Origin: Anthoceros angustus
Taxonomy: Eukaryota > Streptophyta > Anthocerotopsida > Anthocerotales > Anthocerotaceae
Direction of reading: 5' to 3'
NCBI GenBank assembly: GCA_010909165.1
Contig: VJWM01000192.1
Span: forward strand, 310,001 to 374,000
DNA length: 64,000 nt
Part shown: one piece after another, positions 44,436 to 56,545 of the stretch
Numbering within the stretch: the stretch's first letter is position 1
Layout: the number at the start of each line of letters is the position of its first letter
Notes under the pieces: generated by a model
Databases searched by the model: none
What the model was told of the DNA's origin: nothing
What the model saw: the letters and a program-made list of their open reading frames with translations, nothing else
Position numbers and translations under genes: made by a program

Positions 44436-45053
44436 GGGATGGAGAGTGCGAGGCGAATATAGCAAATCAAGTTTTGAGTAGGGACCCGTCGATGGCGCCA
44501 CATGGCGAACATCGCAGAGGAGCGCAACTGGAGAAATCCCCATTGGGATCTACATGTACCGGCAAAACTTTAGTAAGCCAGGGTTTGGACACTTCGGGGA
44601 GTAAAGCGGAGAAGAAGGGGCTGGCCCGAGAAGGAGGATCCGTGCAAGCGAAGGAGGCGACTTTTGGCGAGCGAGGAGGAGAGGCAAGCTGCAATTTCGC
44701 GAGGCGAGGAAGAAGCGAATTATCACCATTTGGGGAAGAGGTGACGAGGCAAGAAGAGGGGCTTTGACTTTTTCAGGGAAGGAGCATCGAGCCAAGACAC
44801 CTGGCTTGCTGGTGAGGAGCTAGGAGGAGAGCTTCGACGTAGTAACGGTGGTGAGCGATTGCTGGAGAAGAAGGGCTGCTGGCACGTTGTTGGAGGGGAG
44901 CCTGAGGGGGATCAGTTCGACATTGTAGAGGCGAGACCTCTCGCTTCACGACCTCAGCAGCCGTCCCTTTTGCTTACTCTTTCTCTCTAGCCTAACAGGT
45001 TGCTTTCCCCTACCCTCCCAAATTCTATCCTTGTGTGTGCTCCTTTTGTGCAG

Positions 45054-48000
45054 ATGGTGAGGATTATCAGGACGGGTGGAGGCACCCCAACTCAAGGGGA
45101 TGGGAGAAAGGCAGTGCCACCCACACCTCCCAGTCGAGGCAAAGGCAAGAAGCATCCCATGCCTGAGTTCGACTGTCGCCCCATCCAAATTTCACCTCGA
45201 GACTTGGACACTTTCGAGCGGTACACTGAGGAATTGAAGATGGAGTGGTTGTATTTGGTGCCGGGATGACACTTCTCAAGCCCAACATTGGTGCATGAGT
45301 GTGCACGACAATTACGGGCCACGAAGGGAGAAGCCAGGATGCCCGAGGACGTCACAGTCCGAAGTCATCCTGGGACGTGGAAGGTGCGCCATTTTTAGCA
45401 AACCTATCTGATACCCGAGGCGTACAAGGGAGGAATCATCCCATCGGCCCAGTTCTCTAAGAATCAGATTCCAGAAGCGGCCATGGATATGTTCCTACGA
45501 CCCAAGGAGGAAGTTAGGTCTCCTAGTAATGGTTGGCGAGTTTCTATGTTCAAGGAGAGGAAGTGGAACCTCTTCGCCAAGATTTGGTTGGGATTGATTT
45601 GTGCCGCCAGGAAGACCTACAAAGGCAATTCCCACCTTATGATGATCTACAAAATGTCCAAGGGCCAGTTGGTAGATTGGGCGAGCATTCTCTATGAGCA
45701 TGCGGTAGCTCATAGAAATCATTTGATGAGTGAGGAGGCCAAGATCAGTTTTGTCTCCACCTTCCTAGTGCATCTGTATCACAGGGAGGAGGTTTTGAAG
45801 GAGGAAGAACTGGAGGAAGCTAAGATAGAAACCTCCTTAGTCCGAGTGGTAGAAAGGGAGCCGTCACTGGCGGCCGAGGACTAGGAGGAGGTAGACTGTC
45901 GACCACCAGGGAAGAAACCACTACCTCCAGCACACCAGCATGAAGCCTCTGGATCAAGAACCAAGAATGACAAAGGGAAAGAGAAGGAGCTCATGACGGC
46001 TCCTGCGGAGAAGATAGGAAAGGACTCCCGACCCACCTACCAGGGGACTTCGTATTGGTAGGCAGTCGCCATCGGCAGTAGGAGGCCTAGTAGGAGCCGA
46101 ACCACCTACGAAGGAGGGAGCTCGTGCGGGAGGAGCTCCAGTTGAAGAGGGACCTACGGTGGGGGAACAAGCTCCTACCGACGAAGGACAGTATGGGCCT
46201 GTTACCATGGAAGCAGAGGGCGACAAGGAAGAACGCCGAGGAATGTTGGTGACCTACGCACCAGCAGGAGGAGGAGTAGGAGGTGTGATGAGAGCAGCTG
46301 GAATCTTCCAGAGGATGGCTACCAAGCTGCAGGAGGTTGGGCCCAGGGATGCCTGGTTGATAGTTTGAGAAGCAAAGTTCGTGCCGAACCGGGATGTGAA
46401 GAAGGAATTGGAGGATGTGGAGAAGAAGCTCAGGGGAGCCTTGAAGACAACCTCCGAGAAGCAACACTCTGTCCTAGACTTGGCCAAAGAGCGAGATAGA
46501 ATCACCACGGTGGTGAATGTGGGAAATGATAGACCGGTCTTGGGGAGGGAAGCTAGTTCAGCCAAGAAGGTTGAAGAGATGCAAGCCGCCAAAAATCAGG
46601 CGGAAGAACGTTTGAGAACGGCCTTGGAGAGGGTAGGAGAAGTGAATAGAGAAGGAGGTCACTACCACATATGAGGCCCGAAAGGACCTTGAGGATGAGA
46701 AGGACCTCCTACAGAAGACATTACTGGCCATGGACAAGCGGAAGGAGTATTACAAAGGGAAGTCCGATGGCCTAGCAAGTGAGAAGCAGGAGTGGGACAA
46801 TGTGGCTAGAGGACTCAAAGAGGAGCTCCGCATCACAAGGAACTCTGGACCAGGCGACAAGGAAGAACGCCGAGGAATGTTGGTGACCTACGCACCAGCA
46901 GGAGGAGGAGTAGGAGGTGTGATGAGAGCAGCTGGAATCTTCCAGAGGATGGCTACCAAGCTGCAGGAGGTTGGACTGGGGACTGTAGATGCCCTGGTTG
47001 ATAGTTTGAGAGAAACGACCGAAGTTCGTGCCGAACTTCGGGATGTGAAGAAGGAATTGGAGGATGTGGAGAAGAAGCTCAGGGGAGCCTTGAAGACAAC
47101 CTCCGAGAAGCAACACTCTGTCCTAGACTTGGCCAAAGAGCGAGATAGAATCACCACGAAGCTGGTGAATGTGTGGGAAATGATAGACCAGGTCTTGGGG
47201 AGGGAAGCTAGTTCAGCCAAGAAGGTTGAAGAGATGCAAGCCGCCAAAAATCAGGCGGAAGAACGTTTGAGAACGGCCTTGGAGAGGGTAGGAGAAGTGA
47301 ATAGAGAAAAGGAGGCAGTCACTACCACAGCTAGCAAGGCCCGAAAGGACCTTGAGGATGAGAAGGACCTCCTACAGAAGACATTACTGGCCATGGACAA
47401 GCGGAAGGAGTATTACAAAGGGAAGTCCGATGGCCTAGCAAGTGAGAAGCAGGAGTGGGACAATGTGGCTAGAGGACTCAAAGAGGAGCTCCGCATCACA
47501 AGGGAACTCCTGGACCAGCAGCGACAACAATCGAACCACCTTGCCAACGCCTACGGGACGGAGGACAGGAACTGCAGGAAGGAAGTGCTGACGGTCCGGC
47601 ATACCTTGAAGGCAGTACAAGCCCTCAGGGAGGAACAAGCTAGAGCCACGGCAGTAGCAGTAAAGCGCTTGGTAACAGATGCCAAGAAAAAAGATGAGGA
47701 GATTGGGAAGCTCACCTTGGAACTGGAAAGGGCAGAGATCGAAAGAGAGACCGCTGTAACGAAGGTGGCAAATATAGCCGAGTGGGAGGAGCGCGTCAAC
47801 CCACTACGAGTTAGAATCATGGACGTACAGAAGAGGGAGAGTGGCAGAGTGGCCACTTACTACAACAACCTCTTGGAGACCATCGAGGAAAGATACAACA
47901 AGGAGGAAGAGGAAATGGATCTGGCCATCCTAACGCCTAAGGGCATGGCAGCTTTGGAGGCCGAAGTGGCCGGATGGTATGAGGAGAGACGGGCTGTATT

Positions 48001-48374
48001 GGACATAGCCAGGCAAGCGAGTGAAGAAGCACCCGAGACCACCCCCCGTAGGACCTTCCTTGGTGGGAGCATCGGACGAGGAAGAGGGAGGTAAGCCTGA
48101 TCCTACCAGTGCATCTACACGGGTAGACACTATGGCGGCCAGGGGAAATTCGTCTTCTCTGAAGGGAGGACAGGAAGAAAGGGGAGAAGACCCCGGAGGG
48201 AAAACTGTGGAGCTACCTAAGTCCACTGGTAGGTGTGGAGAGGTAGGAGGTGTACCTCCTACCAATGGTATGGTAGGAGGGGAACCTCCTACGGATGAAC
48301 CGGTAGGTGGAGCACCCCCTACCAGAGAAGAAGGGGAGATTGTTTCTTCCTGTGGAAGACCACATGTACACTAA
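45054..48374 (+). mobile_element. Family G gag-like coding region with long coiled coil, frameshifted
   Basis: Plus-strand frames read in order. 45054-45269 starts MVRIIRTGGGTPTQ directly after a cag acceptor-like site and holds MPEFDCRPIQISPRDLDTFE. 45483-45884 holds MFKERKWNLFAKIWLGLICA and ILYEHAVAHRNHLMSEEAK, resembling the putative plant transposon protein domain (retroelement gag-type). A Pro/Gly-rich segment with repeated GxxPT(D/K)EG units follows, then 46730-48094 (454 codons), nearly all charged coiled coil with KRKEYYKGKSDGLASEKQEW and DVKKELEDVEKKLRGAL. A final frame to 48374 repeats (G)G.PPT units. Stops and frame changes at about 45270, 45885 and 48030 break it. No polymerase is present. 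Probably a non-autonomous or decayed element. Confidence 0.5.
46222..47500 (+). repeat. 635-bp tandem duplication inside the family G coiled coil
   Basis: The segment from gacaaggaagaacgccgagg to catcacaagg occurs at 46222-46856 and again from 46857. The second copy keeps an open coiled-coil frame; the first has lost short pieces (for example caccacggtggtgaatgt against caccacgaagctggtgaatg) and is frameshifted. Differences are nearly all gaps. Confidence 0.85.
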
Positions 48375-50680
48375 CCCCTCTCCGAAGTGTCGGGATGAAC
48401 GATTTTTTTTGTTTTGGGTGTGTTAGTATAGCAAAGTGCTTTGAGAATCGCTGGTAAGGCCTTTATACGGAATGGTCCTTGGCCCTTGGTGATAATAATT
48501 TTCTTTTTTTCGGACCTTAGGTTTCGACCCCGGATAGGTAGGTCGGAAATAGAGTTCTTGGGTTTTGGTGATTTTTGGAATATGAGGTGTCTATATATGC
48601 TAGGAACGCTGACAATATGCCACAGTTGGGTAGTCAAGTGGGGAGGTGGCCAGTTCCACCACGGTGGCCGAAGAACGGGACGTACAGACCAGGGGGAGTT
48701 TACAACCCTAGTGGCGGAGCTACCGCCACCGAGCGCAATCGAGAGAAGGACACACGACCGCGAGGTCGCGTCCCGTGCCAGACGCCGAGCGAAGCCGGCA
48801 GAAAGCCGGGCGCGCACATGCAAGGCGCTGGGCCGAGTCTTTGTTTCATTGCAGTAGAACGGGTCATGTCGAACGGGCGGTGGCGGCGGAGGAAGGAAAC
48901 CAGTGGCGGCGGAGGAAGGAAAAGAGGCGCTGAGGCAAGAGCGCCAGCGCGAAGAGGAGTGGAAGAAGCGTGCAAGGGTGGTGTTCCCTTTTTCTGACCA
49001 GCGTCTGCAGGTGGGTCGAGTTTCTTTTTTCTGGGGAAACAAGGAGGAGAGGGAGGGGGTAGAAACTACTGGCTGCACATCTTGACCGCCACAGGAGTTT
49101 ACCAGTTGTTCCTTCGAATAGGAGCTGGCGCCTACCCCCCGCAGGTAGTGCTGGAGGAGATGAGCGAGGCGGAGGCCAGAGCATGGAGGGAGGAGCACAC
49201 GGTATGGCTGTCCAGTGAGGAGGAGCGGGACAACGGATGTAGAGGCCACAGGCGCGCAACGCCCACGGAAAGGCGCGAGGAAACCGCAGGCAGCGAGAGC
49301 GAGGTGGAGGTTTTGGGGAAAATCGCTCGGATCAGAGGCGTGGCGGCGAGAGGGACCTATGGGTCAGAGCTGTGCAAGCGAGTGAAGAAGCACCCGAGAC
49401 CACCCCGTGGGACCTTCCTTGGTGGAGCATCGGACGAGGAAGAGGGAGGTGGCTGATCCTACCAAAGGCATCTACAGGTAGACACTATGGCGGCGGGGGA
49501 AAATCTTCTCCAAGGAGGACGGGGAAGAAAGGGAGAAGACCCCGGGAAAACCTGTGGAGCTACCTAAGTCCACCTGGTAGGTGTGGAGAGGTAGGAGGTG
49601 TACCTCCTACCAATGGTATGGTAGGAGAGGGAACCTCCTACTACGGATGAACCCAGTAGGTGGAGCACCCCCGTAGAAGAAGGGAGATTGTTTCTTCCTG
49701 GAAGACCACATGTACACTAACCCCTCTCCAAGTGTCGGGATGAACGATTTTTTGTTTTGGGTGTGTTAGTATAGCAAAGTGCTTTGAGAATCGCTGGGCG
49801 GGCCTTTATACGGGAATGGTCCTTGGCCCTTGGTGATAATAATTTTCTTCGGACCTTAGGTTTCGACCGGATAGGTAGGTCGGAAATAGAGTTCTTAGGT
49901 TTTGGTGATTTTTGGAATATGAGGTGTCTATATATATGCTAGGAACGCCGACAATATGCCACAGTTGGGTAGTCAAGTGGGAGGTGGCCGCCCACCACGG
50001 TGGTCAAGAACATGGCAGGGGACGTCTGGAGTTTACAACCCTAGTGGCGGGCTGGCGCGCGGTCGGGCGCAGGCGAGAGAAGGACACACCCGGCACATGA
50101 GGTCGCCAATTCGAGCCAGGGGACGTCGAGCTGCGGCAAAAGGCGGCGCCATGCAATGCGCTGGGCCGAGTCTTTGTTTCATTGCAGACAGTAGAAGCGG
50201 GCGCGTCTAATGTCGAGCGGTGGCGGCGGAGGAAGGAAACCAGTAGCAGTAGCGAAGGAAAAGAGGCTGAGGCAAGAGCGCCAACGGTGAAGAGGAGTGG
50301 GCGTGCAAGGGTGGTGTTCCTTTTTCGACCACGTCGCAGTGGGTCGAGTTTCTTTTCGGGGAAACAAGGAGGAGAGGGAGGTAGAAACTCGCACATCTTG
50401 ACCGCCATGAGGAGTTTACCAGTTGTTCCTTGAATAGGAGTCGGCGCCTACCCCGCAGTAGTCTTGGAGAAGAGCGAGGCGGAGGCCGGAGCATGGAGGG
50501 AGGAGCACACTGCATTATGGCTGGTCAGTGAGGAGGCGGGACAACGGATGTAGAGGCCAGTGGCGCGCACGGAAGGCGAGGAAACCGCAGTGAGGCAAGA
50601 GCGAGGTGGAGGTTTTAGGGAAAATCGCTCGGATCGGGCGTGGCCGTGAGCGAGAGGACCCCTATGGGCCGTGAGAATCA
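48015..50680 (+). repeat. 1.35-kb tandem duplication
   Basis: The block from gcgagtgaagaagcacccga through the promoter-like sequence and the following ORFs occurs at 48015-49376 and again at 49377-50680. Copy 2 is shorter throughout through gaps of 1-12 nt. Copy 1 holds frames of 120-140 codons (48441-48857, 48575-48997, 49082-49456) rich in Arg, Glu and Gly, of which one has a REEEWKKRARVVF helix. I assign no function. Confidence 0.8.
48470..48605 (+). promoter_or_regulatory. Promoter-like block, copy in the 1.35-kb unit
   Basis: The marks ggtccttggcccttggtg and, about 110 bp later, gaggtgtctatatatgctag match the pattern of tccttggcc plus TATATAT at 5010-5160 and 44360-44435. A second copy lies at 49815-49945. 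Short ORFs begin directly downstream. Confidence 0.4.
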
Positions 50681-50939
50681 TGAGGCGGCAAATATTGATT
50701 TTAGGCAGGCCGCGACATCATAGGTCCGAGGTTTCCTTTTGGGGTTAGGGGATAGGGTGTTCTGAGAGCCTGCAGAGCTGTAGTTTCCTGGATTGGTAGG
50801 GGTGCTCGTGGTAAGAGCTACAATTTTTAGACACTGGCGATGCGTCTCCTGCTGATTGGCTCCTTCACCCTCTTTTTGCTCATGTCCCCTCCCCAGCTTC
50901 TGTCTTCTTCCTAGCTTGTGGGCCCTACTAGAAATGGGC

Positions 50940-51190
50940 ACCCTATGTTACACTTTATGTTAAGATTTGGACCCCTGGATGTAACACTCATGTTGCAATT
51001 TTGGGGTCATGTAACACTTTTTGGGCCCCTTGTTACACTTTGGCTTGGAAACCATACTACGGCTGTTGTTGCAATCATGTTGCAATGGTGTTGCACTTAT
51101 GTTAAGATGAAGTGAGAGGTGGTTTTTCCCTCTCTCAAAATTGCAACATGATTGCAACATCTAAAGTGTTACAAGAGAGGTCTTGTAATA
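50940..51190. repeat. Cluster of tgttacacttt / tgttgcaat motifs on both strands
   Basis: Within 250 bp there are more than ten variants of tgtt(a/g)ca(c/a)tt in both orientations: tgttacactttatgtt, gtaacactcatgttgcaatt, ttgttacactttgg, tgttgcaatggtgttgcact, ttgcaacatgattgcaacat, gtgttacaag. No ORF. It could be subterminal repeats of a transposon or a binding-site array. Confidence 0.65.
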
Positions 51191-51249
51191 CTTTTGGAGG
51201 CTTGGTACCGAACCTCCTCCCCATCCACCATTGCCCTTTTACTTTTCCC

Positions 51250-51530
51250 CTTTGAAATACCACGTTTTACTTGGTAGTTACCACCGATACGCCCTTCAAT
51301 ACGACCATATATAAATACCTATACCAATACATCCTTATACTATACGCATGTACTCTACGGTGATAAATGTACTATATTATTCTAAGTGCTATACATTCGT
51401 ATTCAATTTCATATAAAATAAGTTTGTATATTACGCGTATTATATAGTACACTGGTATGTACATATTCATGGTACGATACTTTGTATTTACTATACCTGT
51501 AAATAGCGACGGCCCTTTATACCCCTACTT
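51250..51530. repeat. TATAC/GTA-rich low-complexity stretch
   Basis: AT-rich sequence with recurrent tatac, gtac, ttacgcgta and similar near-palindromic words (ctatacgcatgtactc, tatattacgcgtattata, ggtatgtacatattcatggtac). No ORF. It separates the family G duplication from the gene B region. Confidence 0.5.
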
Positions 51531-51599
51531 TATAGCATGCTGGCTTGCGATTTGTCCTTCCCACGTCACCAATAGCCATCGGCTTCCTGCCATGGCGCC

Positions 51600-52420
51600 C
51601 AAGAAGATACTGTCCCCACCTATCACCTTATTGTAACGCATCACAGTGAGGTTATGCCCCTACAAGATTGTGCTGTGCGGAGGAGATTTGGTATCGTTGG
51701 CTTATGCTTTTACGCCTCCATGTAAGGCACTTCCTACTCCATCGTATGCACCTACAGAAACTTCCGCCTCCTGCTCGATTCGCAATTTTCTTCTTCCTCC
51801 CCTATGCTCGCCGAGGCAAGGTTTGCCACTTCCACGCTTCCTCCTCGCCCGCAGTACACGTTGCACATACAAACCAGCATGGCCATCATGAGTTATCGAG
51901 CGTTAATGGATTTCCACAGCAAAGCTGACCATTTGCCTTACCTTCCCTCCATTCCCTCCTCTTTTCTTCTGCCCTTCTTGTTGGACATTTTCCTCTTCCG
52001 TCCTCCTTCTTCCGGCTGTCGCAGCCCGTGCCCTTGTCACTCGCCCACCGCCGGCTGCCGCCTCTACTCCTCCTCCCGTTTTCCTCTTTCGGCCTCCAAC
52101 ACCATAATATTTGAACCGGCGGAATATACGAACCGAAAACCCGGACCAAATTGGGTTCCCATCCAAATCGTAGTCCGTAAGTTTAGTGCTTGAGGTTTGC
52201 GCATCCCGTTTTGTGGGTGCTTTCACACGAATGTGGGTATGTTGGTGCATTCGGACCTCTCAGACGGTTTAATGTCTTATAGGTGTGAAACGAGATCTAC
52301 GGATATTTTGCAGCCAAGAAGTCATCCTTGACAAAACGAATAACAATGTCACTCATAGTTAAAGAAGGAAGAACGGCGCGGCATGCGCCTGCCTTAGTTC
52401 TAACCATGCGTTATGGTACT
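51600..52420. other. No gene recognised
   Basis: Frames on both strands overlap (plus 51804-52193; minus 52250-51903). The minus frame is Arg/Gly-rich and repetitive. Neither shows motifs nor joins gene B by plausible splice sites. Confidence 0.35.
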
Positions 52421-52501
52421 TTCAAAACTAAACTAGACTCACTTCCCCTCGGGGATTCTCGGCTTGAGGCGTGGCTCGGAGGCATTGTCCCGACACGCTA
52501 T

Positions 52502-54988
52502 CTAACACAACTTCCGTCCTTCGAGTCGAGCATCCTCGGGATCCTCGAAATTGTCGTTTCGACCATAGCATTTCCGTGATATCGACCGCATCCTCCTTGC
52601 TCTTCTCCAAATAGTCGGGATGCCACAATGCGAGACGGTTTCTTGGCGATCATCTATAAGATCTCCGTCTTCTCTTTCATCCCGCTCAACCCAAGTGGGA
52701 CTACGGGCTGGGATGCATCCTTCTCGGACAAGCTCAATTCTTTTGCCCGACTGGGTGGGGCCTCGGCGGTGTGGCTCATGGGTCAACTCCTCCTCTGCGT
52801 CCGGTAAAACTTCATAGCCATGAATCCTTTGCGGAATGAACTCGCAGGCTTTGTCAACCTCCACGGCAATGCAATTTCGCCACAAAGGAGTGCCGCTAAT
52901 GTCGTTGTTCCACTCCACGCATGCATCTAATATCCAATCTCCTTCTGGAGAAGTTCTTGATCAACTTCATCATTAGACCCGGTGGCCTCGATGCGGAAAC
53001 AACCAGCTTGTCGACATGTATAATAACTTCTTCACCACGGTGTGTGTGCAATAACCGCCGCCCATTATTGAAAGAGCCACGCAAGGTATTCGAAAGATGG
53101 ACACCTTTGTCTTCTTGCTCGTGCGGTCACACCCACCCCACGATGATGTACTCCATGTCAAAGCCTCCTTGGTCATTGTGCATATTAGTTTTGTCCCAAA
53201 CAAATGAGACCATGCCTCCACCTGCACACCACTTCCTCATACTCTCCCTGACAATATGCAGCTCTTCCACACCATGCATTACTATCATTCTGATCTCGTC
53301 GCACATTGTCATATCATGGAAGGAATGAAATATGTTTGCCATTTGCGCCTGCTCAAGTTTGACATCATACTTCCCCTTGTTGAATCCCCTGGGGACATCC
53401 ATCACCAGCGTTGTATACTTCCGACTCCAAAGAAACCCTCTCATTTCTGCCACATCTCTGCGCACCACTTGATACTTCACTAACTCCTCTGTTTTGGGCA
53501 CAGTAAAAGATTGCAGCCCTTCCTCCATGTCCATGTCCGCAAGTGCCCTCTGCTCATCCTCCAGCCCTTTCCATGTGTGGACCTCTAATATAAAAGCACG
53601 GAAATCTTGGTAGCTTTTTCAGGTCTTCAACATCTTTAACTTGCTGCAAAATAACACAAAACAAGTGAGGTTGCCGAAAGTCAGATTGCGGGGACAATAG
53701 GGAAAGGGAGGGCGCCGGCATGCCGGCGCCCTCCAATAGTTCTATACTGGTAAGAACAGCAAAACTCACCTTCCCTTCGAAAGCGGTCTGAAATCTGGCA
53801 ATGACTTCATCCGTTGAGTGCACCGGGTACTCCTTCCTCACCATCTCGAATGAATTGCAGCCTAGATGCTTCGCCATAGCCACTTGGATCACATGTAGTT
53901 TCTTCCGAAGAGTGATCTCCTTGGCCATACCATTGAGGTCTATGAGACCTGTCACGACCTTCTCAGTGACACTGATCAACATCTTTTGGCCAGTCTCACC
54001 CGGTGGAATACCCTGAAAACTTCGCCAAGGCTTCCCTTGCATGTCCTTTGGCTTCACAAAACTTTGGTCCACCGACTTCGCCTCATCCGCAGTCTTCCGT
54101 TTCCCCTTGCTCTTTTTGCTTGTCCTGCGGCAACATGTTTGGCTTGTTCTGGCAATTCCATGGCCTCCCACTTCGTGAAGATCTTATCGACATTTTCCCA
54201 CACTCTCCCCTCAAGTTTGGCGATGCAAAGGATATGTGTGCGATTGTCGACCTTGTTTTGCTTGTACTGCTCATCCTCTCTGGCCTCATCATCATCTATC
54301 AAGCCCAGCACCTTATATAGGTTGAACTTCCAGTTCATGGTCATATTGACTCCGTCCCTTTTTGCTATCTGCAACTCATCTCGCAGATACCGAACTTGCT
54401 CAATGAACGTCATCTTCCTCCGTTTGTCAGACATGGTGTTGTGGTCTGTGGCCAGAACCCTCATCTCCTGTAAGTGAGCCCACAATAGACATGGGCTTCC
54501 ATCCATTGGAATCTCGCCTTCGATGGAGATATGTCTGCCAGATGCTTCATCGCTGCATAGGTGTGATTGCCCCCGAGCACTCCCATCACATACTTCTTGG
54601 CTCTAAACTTATTCCAGTCTATAGATTGAATGTCGCTGCAGTCCGATGGGTCAATCATGCACAGTAGAGGCAGCACACCTTCCTCAACCCGACCTTTCGA
54701 AATAACTCGAGCCAGGTAGTTGGTCCATGCCTCGTCCACAATCCGAATCTGTGCATCTGGAGTAAGAAAGGATGCAGGCCTTAAATTCTCTAGCTTCAGA
54801 AGAACTGTTTCCGGAACCACTTTCTTCGCGTAAGCAGACTCTCTGATATTTCGCAAATAATCTTCATCCTGGATGGAGGCCTCCAGCCTCTCCCCATCAG
54901 TCGCAACATGTATAGTCGGAATATCGCTGGTATCGGCAGCTCCTGCTACGACAAACAACATGGCAATGGTGGACGGCAGTGGGAGCAT
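52502..54988 (-). pseudogene. Gene B: ParB-like plus DNA-methyltransferase-like protein, decayed
   Basis: Homologue of gene A with a fuller N-terminus. The frame from 54988 contains VLLKLENLRPASFL, LPLLCMIDPSDCSDIQ and MGVLGGNHTYAAMKHL (GGNH box at 54563-54583). After a one-base frameshift near 54465 come RVLATDHN and FIEQVRYLRDEL. The next exon ends FQTAFEGK (53770) with donor GTGAGT, an intron of about 126 bp follows, and the next exon has TTLVMDVPRGFNKGKYD (53385-53402) at motif IV. An in-frame TGA follows VGWV near 53127. Motif I, expected as DGCSGS.SG, reads ILDACVEWNNDISGT (about 52890-52935), so the glycine-rich SAM loop is lost although NCIAVE persists. The C-terminal AEEELTHEPHRRG matches gene A. 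Same orientation as gene A, 29 kb away. Not functional as assembled. Confidence 0.6.
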
Positions 54989-55038
54989 TGCAATTAATTG
55001 TGCCTCTTTCTACACAGCTGTCAACACTGTAGGAACAC

Positions 55039-55068
55039 GTCGTGGACTCATACGTTTGAGTCCACGAC
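55039..55068. repeat. Perfect 12-bp inverted repeat
   Basis: Arms gtcgtggactca and tgagtccacgac with loop tacgtt. It lies about 50 bp upstream of the first Met of gene B. It could be a hairpin, an operator-like site or a remnant of element termini. Confidence 0.8.
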
Positions 55069-55996
55069 TGGTCGGGTACATGGTGCTTGGCATGTATGGG
55101 TTCGACCGTACATTCATGCTAATTGGGAATATAGGGGATTTCTCGACCGTGACGACATCACCATGTCATGGATTCCCATATGGCACATGCCCTAGGATAC
55201 CCACTACATGAAAAAAGAGGCTAGACGTTTTCGCGTTTGCGCAACCCCAACCGGGCGTGAGGACGAGTGGAACCCGCAATTCCACATGGCGCGAGGGTTC
55301 CAACATATTTTAATTTCATGGAGCATTGGAAAATGGCGCGAGGAGAGAGGCCAATCGGACCACACATGGGATGGCTTGGATCTACATTATTCAAAGCCGG
55401 TTCACGATCCCGATCACCAATGAAACAAGAAATGGGGACATGGGTTGGCATAGTCTCTCCCATACCATCTGTTGTTACGTTTTTCTTCACCATAACAAGA
55501 ACTACAACAAAAAAACGTTACATATCCACCTAGTTTGTAGTAGTGAATGATGCCGGTGAAGGGGAAGACCAATGTATACGTAGAGGAAGTGTTCAATCTA
55601 CCTTCGCCTGCGTCGAAAAGTGTTTTCAGTCAGGAAGGGGGTGGAAGGAATGAGAAGTTCATCTAGTTGGCCATCTCAAATTTACAAGCAAAGTAGATAG
55701 TAAGTATGATGCAGCAGGGATTGTCTCTGCTTTGCGCATGGCTAGCAAGTTTGTTGGTCTAATGTCTCTGCTTCGTGTGTGGCTAGCAAGTTCGTCAACT
55801 TGAGGATCGACATGATAGATATTGCCAGCTTGATGGGATCTTGAGGTTTGTCGTGAAAAGTTTTACGTTCATGAGTTTGGAGGCTTTGCATACTTCATAT
55901 AGTGTAGCATTTCCTTCCTTCCAGCACATAAGTGAGCATTGGGCGCAAGTGAGCTGCACCTTGAAAACATATAGGTACATATATATACGGTGAAAG

Positions 55997-55997
<1 letters not shown>

Positions 55998-56037
<40 letters not shown>
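55998..56037. repeat. (TA)n microsatellite
   Basis: About 20 uninterrupted TA units, preceded by atatatacgg. Confidence 0.95.
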
Positions 56038-56043
<6 letters not shown>

Positions 56044-56545
56044 CACCAATAAATAAATATTTTTAGTGCTACATGGTACAAAATATGTATAAATCAAAGA
56101 CTGGAGAAAAAAATTAAAACTTAAACCTCAAAAAACAGACGGAGTAACGCACTGGTGAAATAAGGTAGAAAGATGAAAAATTAAAAGAGGTAAAAGCATT
56201 GGTAGCTGCCCTATTGAGAAGATGCATGTATTGCATGCTTCATGCAATCTCTTATTAGAGAGGAATTGCTGCAGCCACTAATGAAGAGCTGCCTAGGTCC
56301 GAGGATTCTTAGTGCTTAGTGATCTGCAAGAATCCCCTGATTTAGTAGCTGCTTAGTTGAGGCGAGCCTGCGGGATACATGAGCGCTAGAGCAAGGGCTT
56401 AGTATCATTGAGTTTAATGTGCGCTACAAGCCTTGTGTTGAGAGAGTTATCCACAGCTTAAAAGTGAGCTTGTCATTGAGTCAAGGGCAGTGGCCAGTTG
56501 GGCGTAGATAGCCAGACGTATGCAAGTCGTCAATTAACAGCAGGC

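Noticed and set aside
45954-47638. Minus-strand frames opposite the coiled coil
   Set aside because: Mirror frames of a purine-rich coiled-coil coding strand; they repeat with the duplication and carry no signature.
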